From: Muribaculaceae bacterium | GTDB taxonomy: Bacteria; Bacteroidota; Bacteroidia; Bacteroidales; Muribaculaceae | DNA: 35,209 nt | NCBI GenBank assembly: GCA_011959405.1 | Contig: BLLX01000014.1 | Location: forward strand, 1 to 35,209 | Direction of reading: 5' to 3' | Part shown: positions 27,669 through 35,209 of the stretch, piece by piece | Numbering within the stretch: position 1 is the stretch's first letter | Layout: each line of letters opens with the position of its first letter | The notes under the pieces: model-generated | What the model saw: the letters and a program-made list of their open reading frames with translations, nothing else | What the model was told of the DNA's origin: nothing | Database searches by the model: none | Made by a program: the position numbers and the translations under genes

Positions 27669-28256
27669 TCACTCCGCCATAGTCACGCCGTCGATTTTGC
27701 CCAGACCGGCCACAAGGGCATCCATCATGTCGCGACGGGTGCGCAGAGTCATGCGGCAAGTGTTGTCAAACTCACGGTCGGCAATCTCCACCTGCGGCAT
27801 CTTGGCAAGAGCCATCACGGAATTCATGGACTGATACGGGAAATGAAACGACACCTCTGCGAGTTCATGGCGCTCCACCGTTGCAGCAGCGTCCAGAGCA
27901 GCGCGGGCAGCCTCGCGATAGGCAGCTATCAGCCCCGGAGTACCGAGTTTGATACCGCCGAAATAGCGCACCACAACCACCACCACATTTGTGAGTTTCA
28001 GCGAATTGATCTGCCCGAGTATCGGCTTGCCGGCCGTGCCGGACGGCTCGCCGTTGTCGTTGGAATACTGCTCCGCACGGTCGGCACCCGTCACGTATGC
28101 CCAGCACACGTGACGGGCGTCGTGATACTCCTTCTGATAACGTGCCGCCACTTCTCTGGCTTCCGCGGCGTCGGCCACCGGCCACGCGAAAGCCAGAAAA
28201 CGGCTCATCTTCTCCGTTATTTTACCCTCCGCAGGTCCTTGGATCGTAAGATACAT
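27669..28256 (-). CDS. YigZ/IMPACT family protein
   Basis: A 195-residue protein of the UPF0029/IMPACT family. The signature SNDNGEPSGTAGKPILGQIN is at about residues 65-85 and VVVVVVRYFGGIKLGTPGLI follows, together the defining core. The C-terminal about 70 residues form the second ferredoxin-like domain seen in bacterial YigZ. Family members bind nucleic acid or ribosome-linked targets, but no clear enzymatic role is established. It lies 18 bp after cydB, probably within the same transcript. Confidence 0.92.
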   Translation of the reverse strand: MYLTIQGPAEGKITEKMSRFLAFAWPVADAAEAREVAARYQKEYHDARHVCWAYVTGADRAEQYSNDNGEPSGTAGKPILGQINSLKLTNVVVVVVRYFGGIKLGTPGLIAAYREAARAALDAAATVERHELAEVSFHFPYQSMNSVMALAKMPQVEIADREFDNTCRMTLRTRRDMMDALVAGLGKIDGVTMAE

Positions 28257-28274
28257 CAGCTGAGCGTCTCCCTG

Positions 28275-29417
28275 TCAATAAGCGTGGCCCTTGGTCACAT
28301 CCTCGGGAGTAAGCGGCCGGCGGTCCATGCTGCGCCACACATACACTATGTAGGCCAGGACAAACGGTATCACCAGCGACACGTAGCTCATCACCGTCAG
28401 CGTGAACTCCGACGAAGAACTGTTGCGTATGGTCAGCGACGATGCGGGATCAGACACCGAAGGATAGTAAGAAGTGCCGTTGTAGCCGAGCACCCAGAAG
28501 AGCGACATCACCACCAGCACCGTGCCGACGCCGGTAAACCACGCACCGTGGCGGAAACGGTCCGACACAAGCACGCCAAGCATGCCGCACAGCACCAGCA
28601 GCGTGCCGCCCACATAGGCGACAGCCGCCCACCAGAGCGTCATGAAATTTTCCAGATAGCCATTGTCACGCAGCACGAATTCCCCGCCGGCATCCTGCAC
28701 ATACGACGTACTCGTCAGCAGCACGGCGGTAAACGCCAGAAACAGCGCCACGAAAATGCCGCCGCTGTAAAGCACCCTGCGACGCATCATCACCTTGAAT
28801 CCGCGGTCGTGTGCCGTGGACCCGAGCATAAACACCGCCCCCTGCATACGAGCAAGAAACAGGATTGTGAATCCAAGCAGCAGATTGCGCCACGACACTA
28901 TCGCCTCAAGGCCGTGCGACCCGTTGTCCCACGTCGAGATCACCGGAGCCGCAGCATCAAGCAGGTTGCCCTTGGCCACCGAGAAATCGGCGCCCCAGAT
29001 CATGGTGCCCACAGCCACGCCAAGCAGTATGCAGCCCATGCACCCGTTGAGAAACAGAAATATATCGTACGTCAGACAACCGTACAGATTGCCGTGCTTG
29101 CGCCTGAACTCATAGCTCACAGCCTGAAGAATGAAGCTGATCAGAATCAGCATCCACAGCCAGTAGGCTCCGCCGAAACTTGTGGAGTAAAACAGCGGGA
29201 ACGAAGCGAAAAATGCTCCGCCAAACACCACTAAAGTGGTGAACGTCAACTCCCACTTGCGGCCGAGCACGTTGACCATCAGCGAGCGGTCCGTGGCATT
29301 GCGCGCCGACAGGATCATGGACTGTCCGCCCTGGACGAAAAGCACGAACACCAACAGCGCTCCGAGCACTGAAATCAGAAACCACCAGTAGTTCTGAAGA
29401 AATGTCATCGTTTCCAT
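28275..29417 (-). CDS. cydB: Cytochrome bd oxidase subunit II
   Basis: Subunit II of the cytochrome bd quinol oxidase, which supports heme assembly and proton balance in the inner membrane. The 380-residue protein has eight or nine hydrophobic helices. Typical stretches are FLQNYWWFLISVLGALLVFV at the N-terminus, MILSARNATDRSLMVNVLGR, WELTFTTLVVFGGAFFASFP, and the C-terminal LVIPFVLAYIVYVWRSMDRR. It lies 11 bp after cydA and is the Bacteroidetes-type CydB, longer loops included. Confidence 0.95.
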   Translation of the reverse strand: METMTFLQNYWWFLISVLGALLVFVLFVQGGQSMILSARNATDRSLMVNVLGRKWELTFTTLVVFGGAFFASFPLFYSTSFGGAYWLWMLILISFILQAVSYEFRRKHGNLYGCLTYDIFLFLNGCMGCILLGVAVGTMIWGADFSVAKGNLLDAAAPVISTWDNGSHGLEAIVSWRNLLLGFTILFLARMQGAVFMLGSTAHDRGFKVMMRRRVLYSGGIFVALFLAFTAVLLTSTSYVQDAGGEFVLRDNGYLENFMTLWWAAVAYVGGTLLVLCGMLGVLVSDRFRHGAWFTGVGTVLVVMSLFWVLGYNGTSYYPSVSDPASSLTIRNSSSSEFTLTVMSYVSLVIPFVLAYIVYVWRSMDRRPLTPEDVTKGHAY

Positions 29418-29428
29418 AGGTTAATCGT

Positions 29429-30985
29429 TTAATCTTCCGTCTTTTCACTATTATGGACAATCTGGCGCACCATGATCGACATTTCCGCCGCCAGAAGCAC
29501 CGTAAACACCACTGCAAACATCCAGAACGTCAGCTGCACGCTCGATGACGAGAGAGCGCTGATAGCCGCACGCGTGGGCATCAGATCCTGTATGACCCAG
29601 GGCTGACGTCCGACTTCGGCACACACCCAGCCGCTCTGGCTGCACACCCACACCACCGGAATGCTCAGCATGCACACCCACTGCATCCACCGCTTCATCA
29701 GCATACCCGGCAAGCGGTAGGCAAACAGCAGCACGGCCACATAAAGCAGCAACAGATACCCGCCGGCCAGCACCATGATGTGAAACGCATAGAATGTCAG
29801 CGCCACCGGCGGAACCAGATCGGCCGCATCGTCATAGTAGCCGTAGCCGAAATACGGATACGTGGCCCGCAGCGCCGTCAGAGCCGAATCGGCGGCCGCA
29901 TCGTTGCCCGCGGCACGTGCCGCGGAGAAATCGCGCAAGGCGCTGTGCGACTCAGCTCCGGCCTTCATCCTGTCGGCATAACTCACTGTGTTGACGCGCT
30001 TTCCTCCCGAGGTGTAGTCCACGCCCTCGACTATATCGTATATGCCGGGCACAAACGAATTGAATTCACCTCGTGCAAGAAACGACAGTCCCCCGGGAAT
30101 ACCTACTTTCAGCAGATACGGATCCTCGTCGTTGTGAAACGTCTTGGCCGGATTGAGTATGCCGAAACCTATTATCTCCTGCCCGTGAGCGCCGCGCCAC
30201 AGGCCCTCCATGGCGGCAAGTTTCATGGGCTGCGTGCGGCTCACCTCCACTGCCGATCCATGGCCGGTGGAGATCGTAAGCAATATGCCTGCCAGGCCGA
30301 CCCATCCGGCCACCTTGATCGACTTGACGGCAAAATCCGTCCGGCTCTCGCGCATCAGAAAAAAAGCGCTCACGCCGATCACAAACACGCCGGCCAGCGC
30401 CCAGCCGCTCATCACGGCATGACAGAATTTGTTGATAGCCACCGGCGAAAGAGCCACGGCCCAGAAATCTGTCATCTCGTTGCGCATCATCTCGGGATTG
30501 AAGGTCATGCCGTCGGGATACTGCATCCAGGCGTTGGCCACCAGAATCCACAATGCCGATATCGACGCCCCTATGGCCGTGAGCCATGTCGACACAAGGT
30601 GAAAACGCGGGCTCACGCGCTTCCAGCCGAAAAACATCACTGCTATGAACGTGGCCTCCATAAAGAAGGCAAACAGTCCTTCGATGGCGAGAGGAGCGCC
30701 GAATATATCGCCCACAAACCAGGAATAATTACTCCAATTCGTGCCGAACTCAAATTCGAGAATAATACCCGTGGCCACACCGCAGGCAAAATTGATGCCG
30801 AACAGCAGCATCCAGAACTTGGTGATCTTCAGCCATGCCTGACTGCGGGTACGAAAATAGATACTCTCCATCACGGCAACTATCACACCGAGTCCGAGAG
30901 TGAGCGGCACGAAAAGCCAGTGATACATCGCCGTGAGCGCAAACTGCCATCGCGACCAGTCCACCACAGAAATCAAATCATTCAT
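29429..30985 (-). CDS. cydA: Cytochrome bd oxidase subunit I
   Basis: Subunit I carries hemes b558, b595 and d and oxidises quinol to reduce O2; in gut Bacteroidales it allows growth at nanomolar oxygen. The 518-residue protein begins with VVDWSRWQFALTAMYHWLFV (heme ligand histidine) and has the core segments FGINFACGVATGIILEFEFG, STGHGSAVEVSRTQPMKLAA and GRQPWVIQDLM near residue 440. The quinol-binding loop is of the shorter kind. It follows the DUF4492 gene by 3 bp and precedes cydB by 11 bp. Confidence 0.97.
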   Translation of the reverse strand: MNDLISVVDWSRWQFALTAMYHWLFVPLTLGLGVIVAVMESIYFRTRSQAWLKITKFWMLLFGINFACGVATGIILEFEFGTNWSNYSWFVGDIFGAPLAIEGLFAFFMEATFIAVMFFGWKRVSPRFHLVSTWLTAIGASISALWILVANAWMQYPDGMTFNPEMMRNEMTDFWAVALSPVAINKFCHAVMSGWALAGVFVIGVSAFFLMRESRTDFAVKSIKVAGWVGLAGILLTISTGHGSAVEVSRTQPMKLAAMEGLWRGAHGQEIIGFGILNPAKTFHNDEDPYLLKVGIPGGLSFLARGEFNSFVPGIYDIVEGVDYTSGGKRVNTVSYADRMKAGAESHSALRDFSAARAAGNDAAADSALTALRATYPYFGYGYYDDAADLVPPVALTFYAFHIMVLAGGYLLLLYVAVLLFAYRLPGMLMKRWMQWVCMLSIPVVWVCSQSGWVCAEVGRQPWVIQDLMPTRAAISALSSSSVQLTFWMFAVVFTVLLAAEMSIMVRQIVHNSEKTED

Positions 30986-30988
30986 AGA

Positions 30989-31228
30989 TTATCGGTTAAA
31001 GGTATCGGTTAAAGGTTTTTGTTGATGTTGCTGACGCTCAAGCAACGACGACCTAACCGCTTCGGCTCTCTCGGGATCGGAACCGTAGTCCCGCTCAAGC
31101 AGATCAGGGAAAAAGAAAAGCTTGAACACGAGAAAAAGCAAAGCCACTTTAACAAGGATCAGCGCCCACAGCTGCCGCCCCACAGTCATGGAGCGGAAAC
31201 CGTCGGCGTAGAACCTCCAGATTTTCAT
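30989..31228 (-). CDS. DUF4492 small membrane protein of the cyd operon
   Basis: From the ATG at 31228 the protein has 79 residues. The start MKIWRFYADGFRSMTVGRQL is the usual N-terminus of DUF4492, found almost always in front of cydA in Bacteroidetes; one helix follows (ALILVKVALLFLVFKLFFF). A GTG five codons upstream would leave almost no leader after the TAAATTTG box at about 31250-31257. It may be a small accessory subunit or assembly factor like CydX, an inference from position only. Its last nine codons come from a perfect 13-bp tandem repeat. Confidence 0.85.
   Translation of the reverse strand: MKIWRFYADGFRSMTVGRQLWALILVKVALLFLVFKLFFFPDLLERDYGSDPERAEAVRSSLLERQQHQQKPLTDTFNR
30991..31016. 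repeat. 13-bp tandem repeat in the DUF4492-cydA junction
   Basis: ATCGGTTAAAGGT occurs twice head-to-tail (30991-31003 and 31004-31016). It encodes the end of the DUF4492 protein and finishes just before the cydA start. Confidence 0.8.
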
Positions 31229-31270
31229 TGCCAGACGTTTCACGCGGCAAATTTAAGCAAATTTTTGTTA

Positions 31271-31888
31271 TTAACGGCCTTTATGCTGATATTGTGGAAG
31301 AAGGGGCACGGGAAATTTCGAAAAAAGTTTATCCACAGCTTCGGCTATCCCTTCGAGATTGCGATACTGTCCCCGACTGCCGTCCACCACCGTGGCCACC
31401 GACGACGAATAGAGAGCCTCGCGCTTGTCGAGATCCACCATGTCCATGGTCAGCACACCCTCTTTGTAGATACCGGTGATCACTCTGGCGTCAGGATTCC
31501 AGTAATAGGGACGCGGCCAGATGAACGACGGATAGAAACCGCCCCACGGACCGAACACCGGGCCCACAGGACTGCCCGGACCGTATGCCGGTGCGGTGGC
31601 CACCTCACGGTGCACGGTCACGGCAATGTTGATCAGCAAAGGCGACGAGGCATCCTCTGTAAAACCGCGGTCAACCATCTGCTCACGTATGGCTGCAGCG
31701 ATGTTGTAGTAAGTGACCATCTGCATTCCCTTGGGCAGAGCGCCCTGATCTGGAGTGACTATGCGGAAAGTATTGTAGTCGGCCAGATCTGCATTATTGT
31801 AAGTCTCGGAACACACCAGCGTATATGGCGAGCACCCGGCCAGTATAAAAGTCGCGGCCACCGACAAAAGGGCAAGTATCTTCTTCAT
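31271..31888 (-). CDS. DUF4136-type lipoprotein
   Basis: A 205-residue lipoprotein: MKKILALLSVAATFILAGCS has a clear lipobox (LAGC, Cys19). The mature part has YNNADLADYNTFRIVTPDQG, AAIREQMVDRGFTEDASSPLL and the glycine/proline/tryptophan-rich PVFGPWGGFYPSFIWPRPYY, then GVLTMDMVDLDKREALYSSS, a layout I associate with DUF4136. These proteins are anchored to the envelope and their function is unknown. The gene stands alone on the minus strand ahead of the cyd operon, divergent from the DUF4373 gene. Confidence 0.8.
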   Translation of the reverse strand: MKKILALLSVAATFILAGCSPYTLVCSETYNNADLADYNTFRIVTPDQGALPKGMQMVTYYNIAAAIREQMVDRGFTEDASSPLLINIAVTVHREVATAPAYGPGSPVGPVFGPWGGFYPSFIWPRPYYWNPDARVITGIYKEGVLTMDMVDLDKREALYSSSVATVVDGSRGQYRNLEGIAEAVDKLFSKFPVPLLPQYQHKGR

Positions 31889-31992
31889 GTCTATACATTT
31901 ATGTTGTTTGAAATAAAACGCGCCGGCCGCCGGTTTGGTTTAAAACGACACAATGCCGACAAATTCTACTGTCGCAGGCCCTCCGGCGGGCT

Positions 31993-32000
31993 TACCTTTG
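31993..32000 (+). promoter_or_regulatory. -7 element of the DUF4373-like gene
   Basis: TACCTTTG on the plus strand, 36 bp before the ATG, fits TAnnTTTG. The upstream triplet at the right distance is CTG rather than TTG. Confidence 0.45.
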
Positions 32001-32035
32001 CAGAAACAACCATCAGACAACAGCAACATACAAAC

Positions 32036-32593
32036 ATGACATCATTCGATCCTGATTTTTTTGAAAGAGAGGAAATCACCGCCATCGGCGGCGAATTCGG
32101 TCCCCTGGGCGAGCTGGCAGCCATCAGGCTGCTGTGTGAGGTGTGCCGCCGCGGCTACTATATGCCGTGGGACACGATACGCAAAATGTCGATTATCGGC
32201 AAAATTCCCGGACTGACCCCGGATATGCTCGACGCTATAGTAGCACGCATGGCCGAATACGGCATCTTCAGCCGACGCAGGCTCAGGGACACGGACCCGG
32301 TGCTCACATCGGCCGATCTGCAGCGACGCCACATCAGGCGCATCGGTCTCGCCCGCGCACGGCGTATCACCTCATGGCCGCACCTGCTCATCGACCTCAC
32401 CGCCGAATTCGGCATAATCCCCGCCACAGTCTCCGGCGACAGCGAACCGTTCGACACGCCCTTGCCTGTCGACACCCGCCTGCCGCGCAGGATGCAACCG
32501 TATCTGAAAATACGTCTGCGCACGTCCGACCCCCGTCTCCACGTCTACCGTCGCATACGCAACCCCGACTATTGTCCCCGCCAGCCGTCATAA
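32036..32593 (+). CDS. DUF4373-type (Lin1244/Lin1753-like) protein
   Basis: 185 residues from the ATG at 32036; the much longer frame that runs in from 31019 crosses other genes and is not coding there. The start MTSFDPDFFEREEITAIGGE, followed by FGPLGELAAIRLLCEVCRRG and YYMPWDTI, is the pattern of this domain, common in phage or plasmid replication-initiator-like proteins and also encoded singly on Bacteroidales chromosomes. The remainder is arginine-rich (ADLQRRHIRRIGLARARRIT), suggesting nucleic-acid binding. No mobile genes are nearby. Function is unknown. Confidence 0.75.
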   Translation: MTSFDPDFFEREEITAIGGEFGPLGELAAIRLLCEVCRRGYYMPWDTIRKMSIIGKIPGLTPDMLDAIVARMAEYGIFSRRRLRDTDPVLTSADLQRRHIRRIGLARARRITSWPHLLIDLTAEFGIIPATVSGDSEPFDTPLPVDTRLPRRMQPYLKIRLRTSDPRLHVYRRIRNPDYCPRQPS

Positions 32594-32659
32594 GCGCCGG
32601 CGTCACACGGGTCCCGCCATTTTGATTTGTTTATTCATGGTTATTCGGGATTTTATACT

Positions 32660-32667
32660 TAATTTTG
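32660..32667 (+). promoter_or_regulatory. -7 element of the kinase-serB operon
   Basis: TAATTTTG on the plus strand, 27 bp before the kinase ATG, fits TAnnTTTG. The -33 triplet is not clear. Confidence 0.45.
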
Positions 32668-32694
32668 TGACGCACAAATATATTTATTCTTAAT

Positions 32695-33561
32695 ATGATA
32701 CTCATTGCTGATGCCGGTAGCACCAAAGTCGACTGGTGCGCCATAGGACCCGACGGTTCCCCGCGAATGTTCACATCCGAGGGCATCAACGCTTTGATGC
32801 TCAACGAAGACGAGCTTCACACACGTATTTCGACCGCATTGTCAGGAATAGGCCATATTCCACGTTCCATATACTACTACGGAGCCGGCTGTGTAGACTC
32901 CGGAGTGATCGACAAGGTACGGCGGGCTTTCCGCAGCTCCATAACCGAACTCGGCACCGAACCGGAGATGGTGGAAGTGAACTCCGACCTGCTCGGGGCA
33001 GCCCGAGCACTGTGCGGCCACAAGCCAGGACTCGTGGCCATTCTCGGCACCGGATCCAACACATGCTACTACGACGGCCAGAAAGTGGCCGACCACATTC
33101 CCTCGCTCGGATTCATCCTCGGTGACGAAGGCAGCGGCTCCGCCATAGGCAAACGCGTGATAAACGCCGCCTACAAGCGCCTGATACCCGACTCCGTGCG
33201 CAAAGAGCTGGAAACCTTCACCGGCATGACCTACGGCCAGATCGTACGCCACGTCTACCGCAGCCACGGCATCAACACATGGCTTGCATCGCTGGTGCCG
33301 TTCATCCGCAAGCAGATTCCGGTCCACCCCGAAGTCCGCGGCATCGTGGCCGACGAATTCCGTCTGTTCTTCAAACGCAACATCAAGCCATACGGCCAGC
33401 TCGCCGCCAGCTTGCCCATACACTTCACCGGAGGTGTGGCCGCTGCCTTCTCCGACGTACTCAGCCAGACGGCAGCCATGCTCGGATTCACCAACATGGG
33501 CATGATCGAAGCCAAACCGATGGACGGACTGATCAGATTCCACACCTCATCGCTGAAATGA
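32695..33561 (+). CDS. BadF/BadG-type ATPase, probable N-acetylglucosamine kinase-like
   Basis: A 288-residue protein of the actin-like ATPase superfamily. MILIADAGSTKVDWCAIGPD forms phosphate loop 1, AILGTGSNTCYYDGQ loop 2, and GFILGDEGSGSAIGKRVINA the adenosine side. The set matches the BadF/BadG/BcrA family including eukaryotic-type GlcNAc kinases, and the size fits these small stand-alone kinases. The sugar substrate is an inference. Its stop overlaps the serB start as ATGA (33558-33561), so the two are translationally coupled. Confidence 0.88.
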   Translation: MILIADAGSTKVDWCAIGPDGSPRMFTSEGINALMLNEDELHTRISTALSGIGHIPRSIYYYGAGCVDSGVIDKVRRAFRSSITELGTEPEMVEVNSDLLGAARALCGHKPGLVAILGTGSNTCYYDGQKVADHIPSLGFILGDEGSGSAIGKRVINAAYKRLIPDSVRKELETFTGMTYGQIVRHVYRSHGINTWLASLVPFIRKQIPVHPEVRGIVADEFRLFFKRNIKPYGQLAASLPIHFTGGVAAAFSDVLSQTAAMLGFTNMGMIEAKPMDGLIRFHTSSLK

Positions 33562-34793
33562 CATCCATGCCTACCGCAATACCGGAACTCATCCTCATAA
33601 ATATCACCGGGCCCGACAGGCCCGGCGTGACCTCGGCTCTGACCGAGATCCTCGGACGCCACAAGGCTACCATACTCGACATTGGCCAGAGCACCATCCA
33701 CCACTACCTGTCGCTCGGTTTTCTCATCAAGACCGACGCGGCGGCAAGCGGCGAAATCCTGAAAGAACTGCTGTTCAAGGCTTCGGACCTGAACCTCAAC
33801 ATCCGGTTCACCCCCACCACCGTGGACGACTACGAGGAATGGGTGGCAATGCAGGGCAAAAGCCGCTGGATCATCACCCTGCTCGGACGCAGACTCAACG
33901 CAGGCCACATAGCCGACGTGACACGCGAGGTCTCGGCCCAGGGACTCAACATCGAGAACATCAAGCGCCTGACCGGACGCGTACCCGTCAACTCCGAACC
34001 TTCTCCCCTTAGCAAAACCTGCATAGAGATGGCCGTGCGCGGCAATCCGGCCGACCGCAACGAACTTCAGCGCCGCTTTCTGGAAATATCGTCAGCTCAG
34101 GAGGTTGACATATCCTTTCAGGAAGACAACATATTCCGCAGATCAAGGCGCCTGATCTGCTTCGACATGGACTCGACTCTCATCGAGACCGAAGTGATCG
34201 ACGAACTGGCCGTCAGAGCCGGAGTGGGCGATCAGGTCAAAGCCATAACCGACAGGGCCATGCGCGGAGAAATAGACTTCTGCGAAAGTTTCCGCGAACG
34301 GGTGGCTCTGCTCAAAGGACTCGACGTGAGCGTCATGCAGGACATTGCCGAACACCTCCCCATCACCGAAGGGCTCGAGCGGATGATGACCGTGCTCAAA
34401 CGCGCCGGCTACAAGACCGCAATCCTTTCCGGCGGATTCACATATTTCGGCAACTACCTCAAGCAGAAATACGGTTTCGACTATGTCTATGCCAACGATC
34501 TCGAAGTGCAGGACGGCAGACTCACCGGACGTCACCTCGGCGACATCGTGGACGGACGGCGCAAGGCCGAACTCCTGCGGCTGCTCGCACAGGTGGAAAA
34601 CGTGGACATAGCCCAGACCATAGCGGTGGGCGACGGAGCCAACGACCTGCCCATGCTCGCCACAGCCGGTCTCGGCATAGCCTTCCACGCCAAGCCCAAA
34701 GTCAAGCAGACGGCCGAACAGAGCCTGTCTACCATAGGACTCGACGGCGTGCTCTACTTCCTCGGCTTCAAAGACTCCTTCATGGAACAATAA
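33558..34793 (+). CDS. serB: Phosphoserine phosphatase with two ACT domains
   Basis: SerB hydrolyses O-phosphoserine, the last step of serine synthesis. The 411-residue protein starts at the ATG that overlaps the kinase stop. Two ACT-type domains come first (about 9-85, LILINITGPDRPGVTSALTE, and 100-185). The HAD phosphatase domain follows: nucleophile Asp203 and Asp205 in CFDMDSTLIETEVIDELA, ILSGGFTYFGNYL as motif II, the RKAEL lysine, and GDGANDLPML as motif IV. The N-terminal ACT pair is normal for Bacteroidetes SerB and suggests serine feedback. The kinase coupling is a chance or metabolic link; I cannot tell which. Confidence 0.95.
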   Translation: MTSMPTAIPELILINITGPDRPGVTSALTEILGRHKATILDIGQSTIHHYLSLGFLIKTDAAASGEILKELLFKASDLNLNIRFTPTTVDDYEEWVAMQGKSRWIITLLGRRLNAGHIADVTREVSAQGLNIENIKRLTGRVPVNSEPSPLSKTCIEMAVRGNPADRNELQRRFLEISSAQEVDISFQEDNIFRRSRRLICFDMDSTLIETEVIDELAVRAGVGDQVKAITDRAMRGEIDFCESFRERVALLKGLDVSVMQDIAEHLPITEGLERMMTVLKRAGYKTAILSGGFTYFGNYLKQKYGFDYVYANDLEVQDGRLTGRHLGDIVDGRRKAELLRLLAQVENVDIAQTIAVGDGANDLPMLATAGLGIAFHAKPKVKQTAEQSLSTIGLDGVLYFLGFKDSFMEQ

Positions 34794-34836
34794 CCCTAAA
34801 CTTTAAACCATAAACTATAACCCATAAACTCCAAAA
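34792..34836. repeat. CCCTAAA-type repeat copy between serB and mscL
   Basis: The first 20 bases (AACCCTAAACTTTAAACCAT) are identical to 23313-23332, 11 kb away in a different intergenic gap. The rest (TAAACTATAACCCATAAACT) is built from similar words. The serB stop lies within the copy. Confidence 0.7.
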
Positions 34837-35209
34837 ATGTCATTCATCTCCGACTTCAAGCAATTTGCCATGAAAGGCAACATCATTGACATGGCTGTCG
34901 GTGTGATCGTGGGCGGCGCATTCGGCAAAATCGTCAGCTCGCTTGTCAATGATATCATCATGCCCGTGATCTCCATAGTCACCGGCGGAGACGGTCTCGC
35001 CAACTTCAAATACGTGATCACCCCCGGACGTCCGGCCGACGGAGACCTCGCCGAGATCAAGGAAGTGGCCGTGAACTACGGCGTGTTCATCCAGAACATA
35101 GTCGACTTCCTGATCATCGCCTTCAGCATATTCGTGGCTCTGCGCGTGATCATGAAATTCAAAAAACAGGAACAGGCCGCACCGGCTCCCGCGCCGGCTC
35201 CTTCGAAAG
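34837..35209 (+). CDS. mscL: Large-conductance mechanosensitive channel (partial)
   Basis: The first 124 codons of MscL, the membrane-tension valve that opens on hypo-osmotic shock. The start MSFISDFKQFAMKGNIIDMA and the first helix VGVIVGGAFGKIVSSLVNDI, followed by IMPVIS, are the family signature. The second helix is VDFLIIAFSIFVALRVIMKF, followed by the cytoplasmic part QEQAAPAPAPAP. The frame is open to the window edge, so the last residues are missing. It follows the serB stop and repeat by about 43 bp, and no promoter box is visible in that gap. Confidence 0.95.
   Translation, partial: MSFISDFKQFAMKGNIIDMAVGVIVGGAFGKIVSSLVNDIIMPVISIVTGGDGLANFKYVITPGRPADGDLAEIKEVAVNYGVFIQNIVDFLIIAFSIFVALRVIMKFKKQEQAAPAPAPAPSK

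Noticed and set aside
31019-32035. Long plus-strand frame running into the DUF4373 gene
   Set aside because: It is antisense to the DUF4492 and DUF4136 genes; the real start is the ATG at 32036, behind a promoter box.
33279-33557. 5' extension of the serB frame
   Set aside because: It overlaps the kinase gene in another frame; the ATG at 33558 gives the normal N-terminus and the usual ATGA coupling.

Overview
The window looks like a chromosomal segment of a Bacteroidales bacterium, and Muribaculaceae-like is my best guess. Support: promoters of the Bacteroidetes type (TTG, 19-20 bp, TAnnTTTG); the gene order rplM-rpsI-rpsB-tsf; a DUF4492-cydA-cydB cluster; LysO split into two genes; several secreted proteins with a C-terminal 'IYDxxGRRV...GLYI' tail; and GC-rich genes in the right two-thirds against an AT-rich accessory left end. 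The family assignment rests on gene content, not on a 16S comparison.

Layout. Positions 1-2000 are a gene graveyard. It holds a frameshifted remnant of a secreted-type protein, then a decayed minus-strand cassette: a collapsed RelE/HigB-like toxin, an intact XRE regulator, and a frameshifted, truncated EcoRI-type adenine methylase. Positions 2000-5070 hold the ribosomal operon rplM-rpsI-rpsB-tsf (minus), with a recognisable promoter, a terminator and a structured element just ahead of rpsB. Positions 5200-6880 hold a 3' gene fragment abutting a dead IS256-like element, which lies against the terminator of an rRNA operon. Positions 6880-12170 are a complete minus-strand rrn operon (16S, tRNA-Ala, 23S, 5S) with promoter and terminator and without a tRNA-Ile in the spacer.

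Positions 12470-17840 are a mixed block: secreted endonuclease I, recO, tRNA-Glu, a serine acetyltransferase-like gene whose 5' end is broken by a G8 tract, a DUF3828-like protein, a flavodoxin/ferredoxin, split lysO with a structured leader, a small membrane protein and tRNA-Arg. Positions 17900-24500 (all minus) hold a Na/Pi cotransporter, a C10 cysteine protease and an NAD-dependent epimerase in a tight operon, preceded by a dicarboxylate/amino-acid symporter. Positions 24500-24960 hold a small four-helix-bundle (23S-intervening-sequence-type) gene bounded by tandem and inverted repeats; it sits just downstream of sufB, where sufC would be expected. Positions 24960-31250 (minus) read DUF4492, cydA, cydB, YigZ/IMPACT, thioredoxin-like, cvpA, sufB. 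Then come a DUF4136 lipoprotein (minus) and, on plus, a DUF4373 protein, a BadF-type kinase coupled to serB, and the start of mscL, cut by the window edge.

The most notable signals are: (1) the repeat-bounded four-helix-bundle cassette outside any rRNA gene, next to a split suf locus; (2) a shared start-site box, TTTGCACTCG, in all three stable-RNA promoters (rrn, tRNA-Glu, tRNA-Arg) and in no protein promoter I identified; (3) a homopolymer G8 that puts the N-terminus of the acetyltransferase out of frame; (4) candidate leader RNAs ahead of rpsB and lysO.
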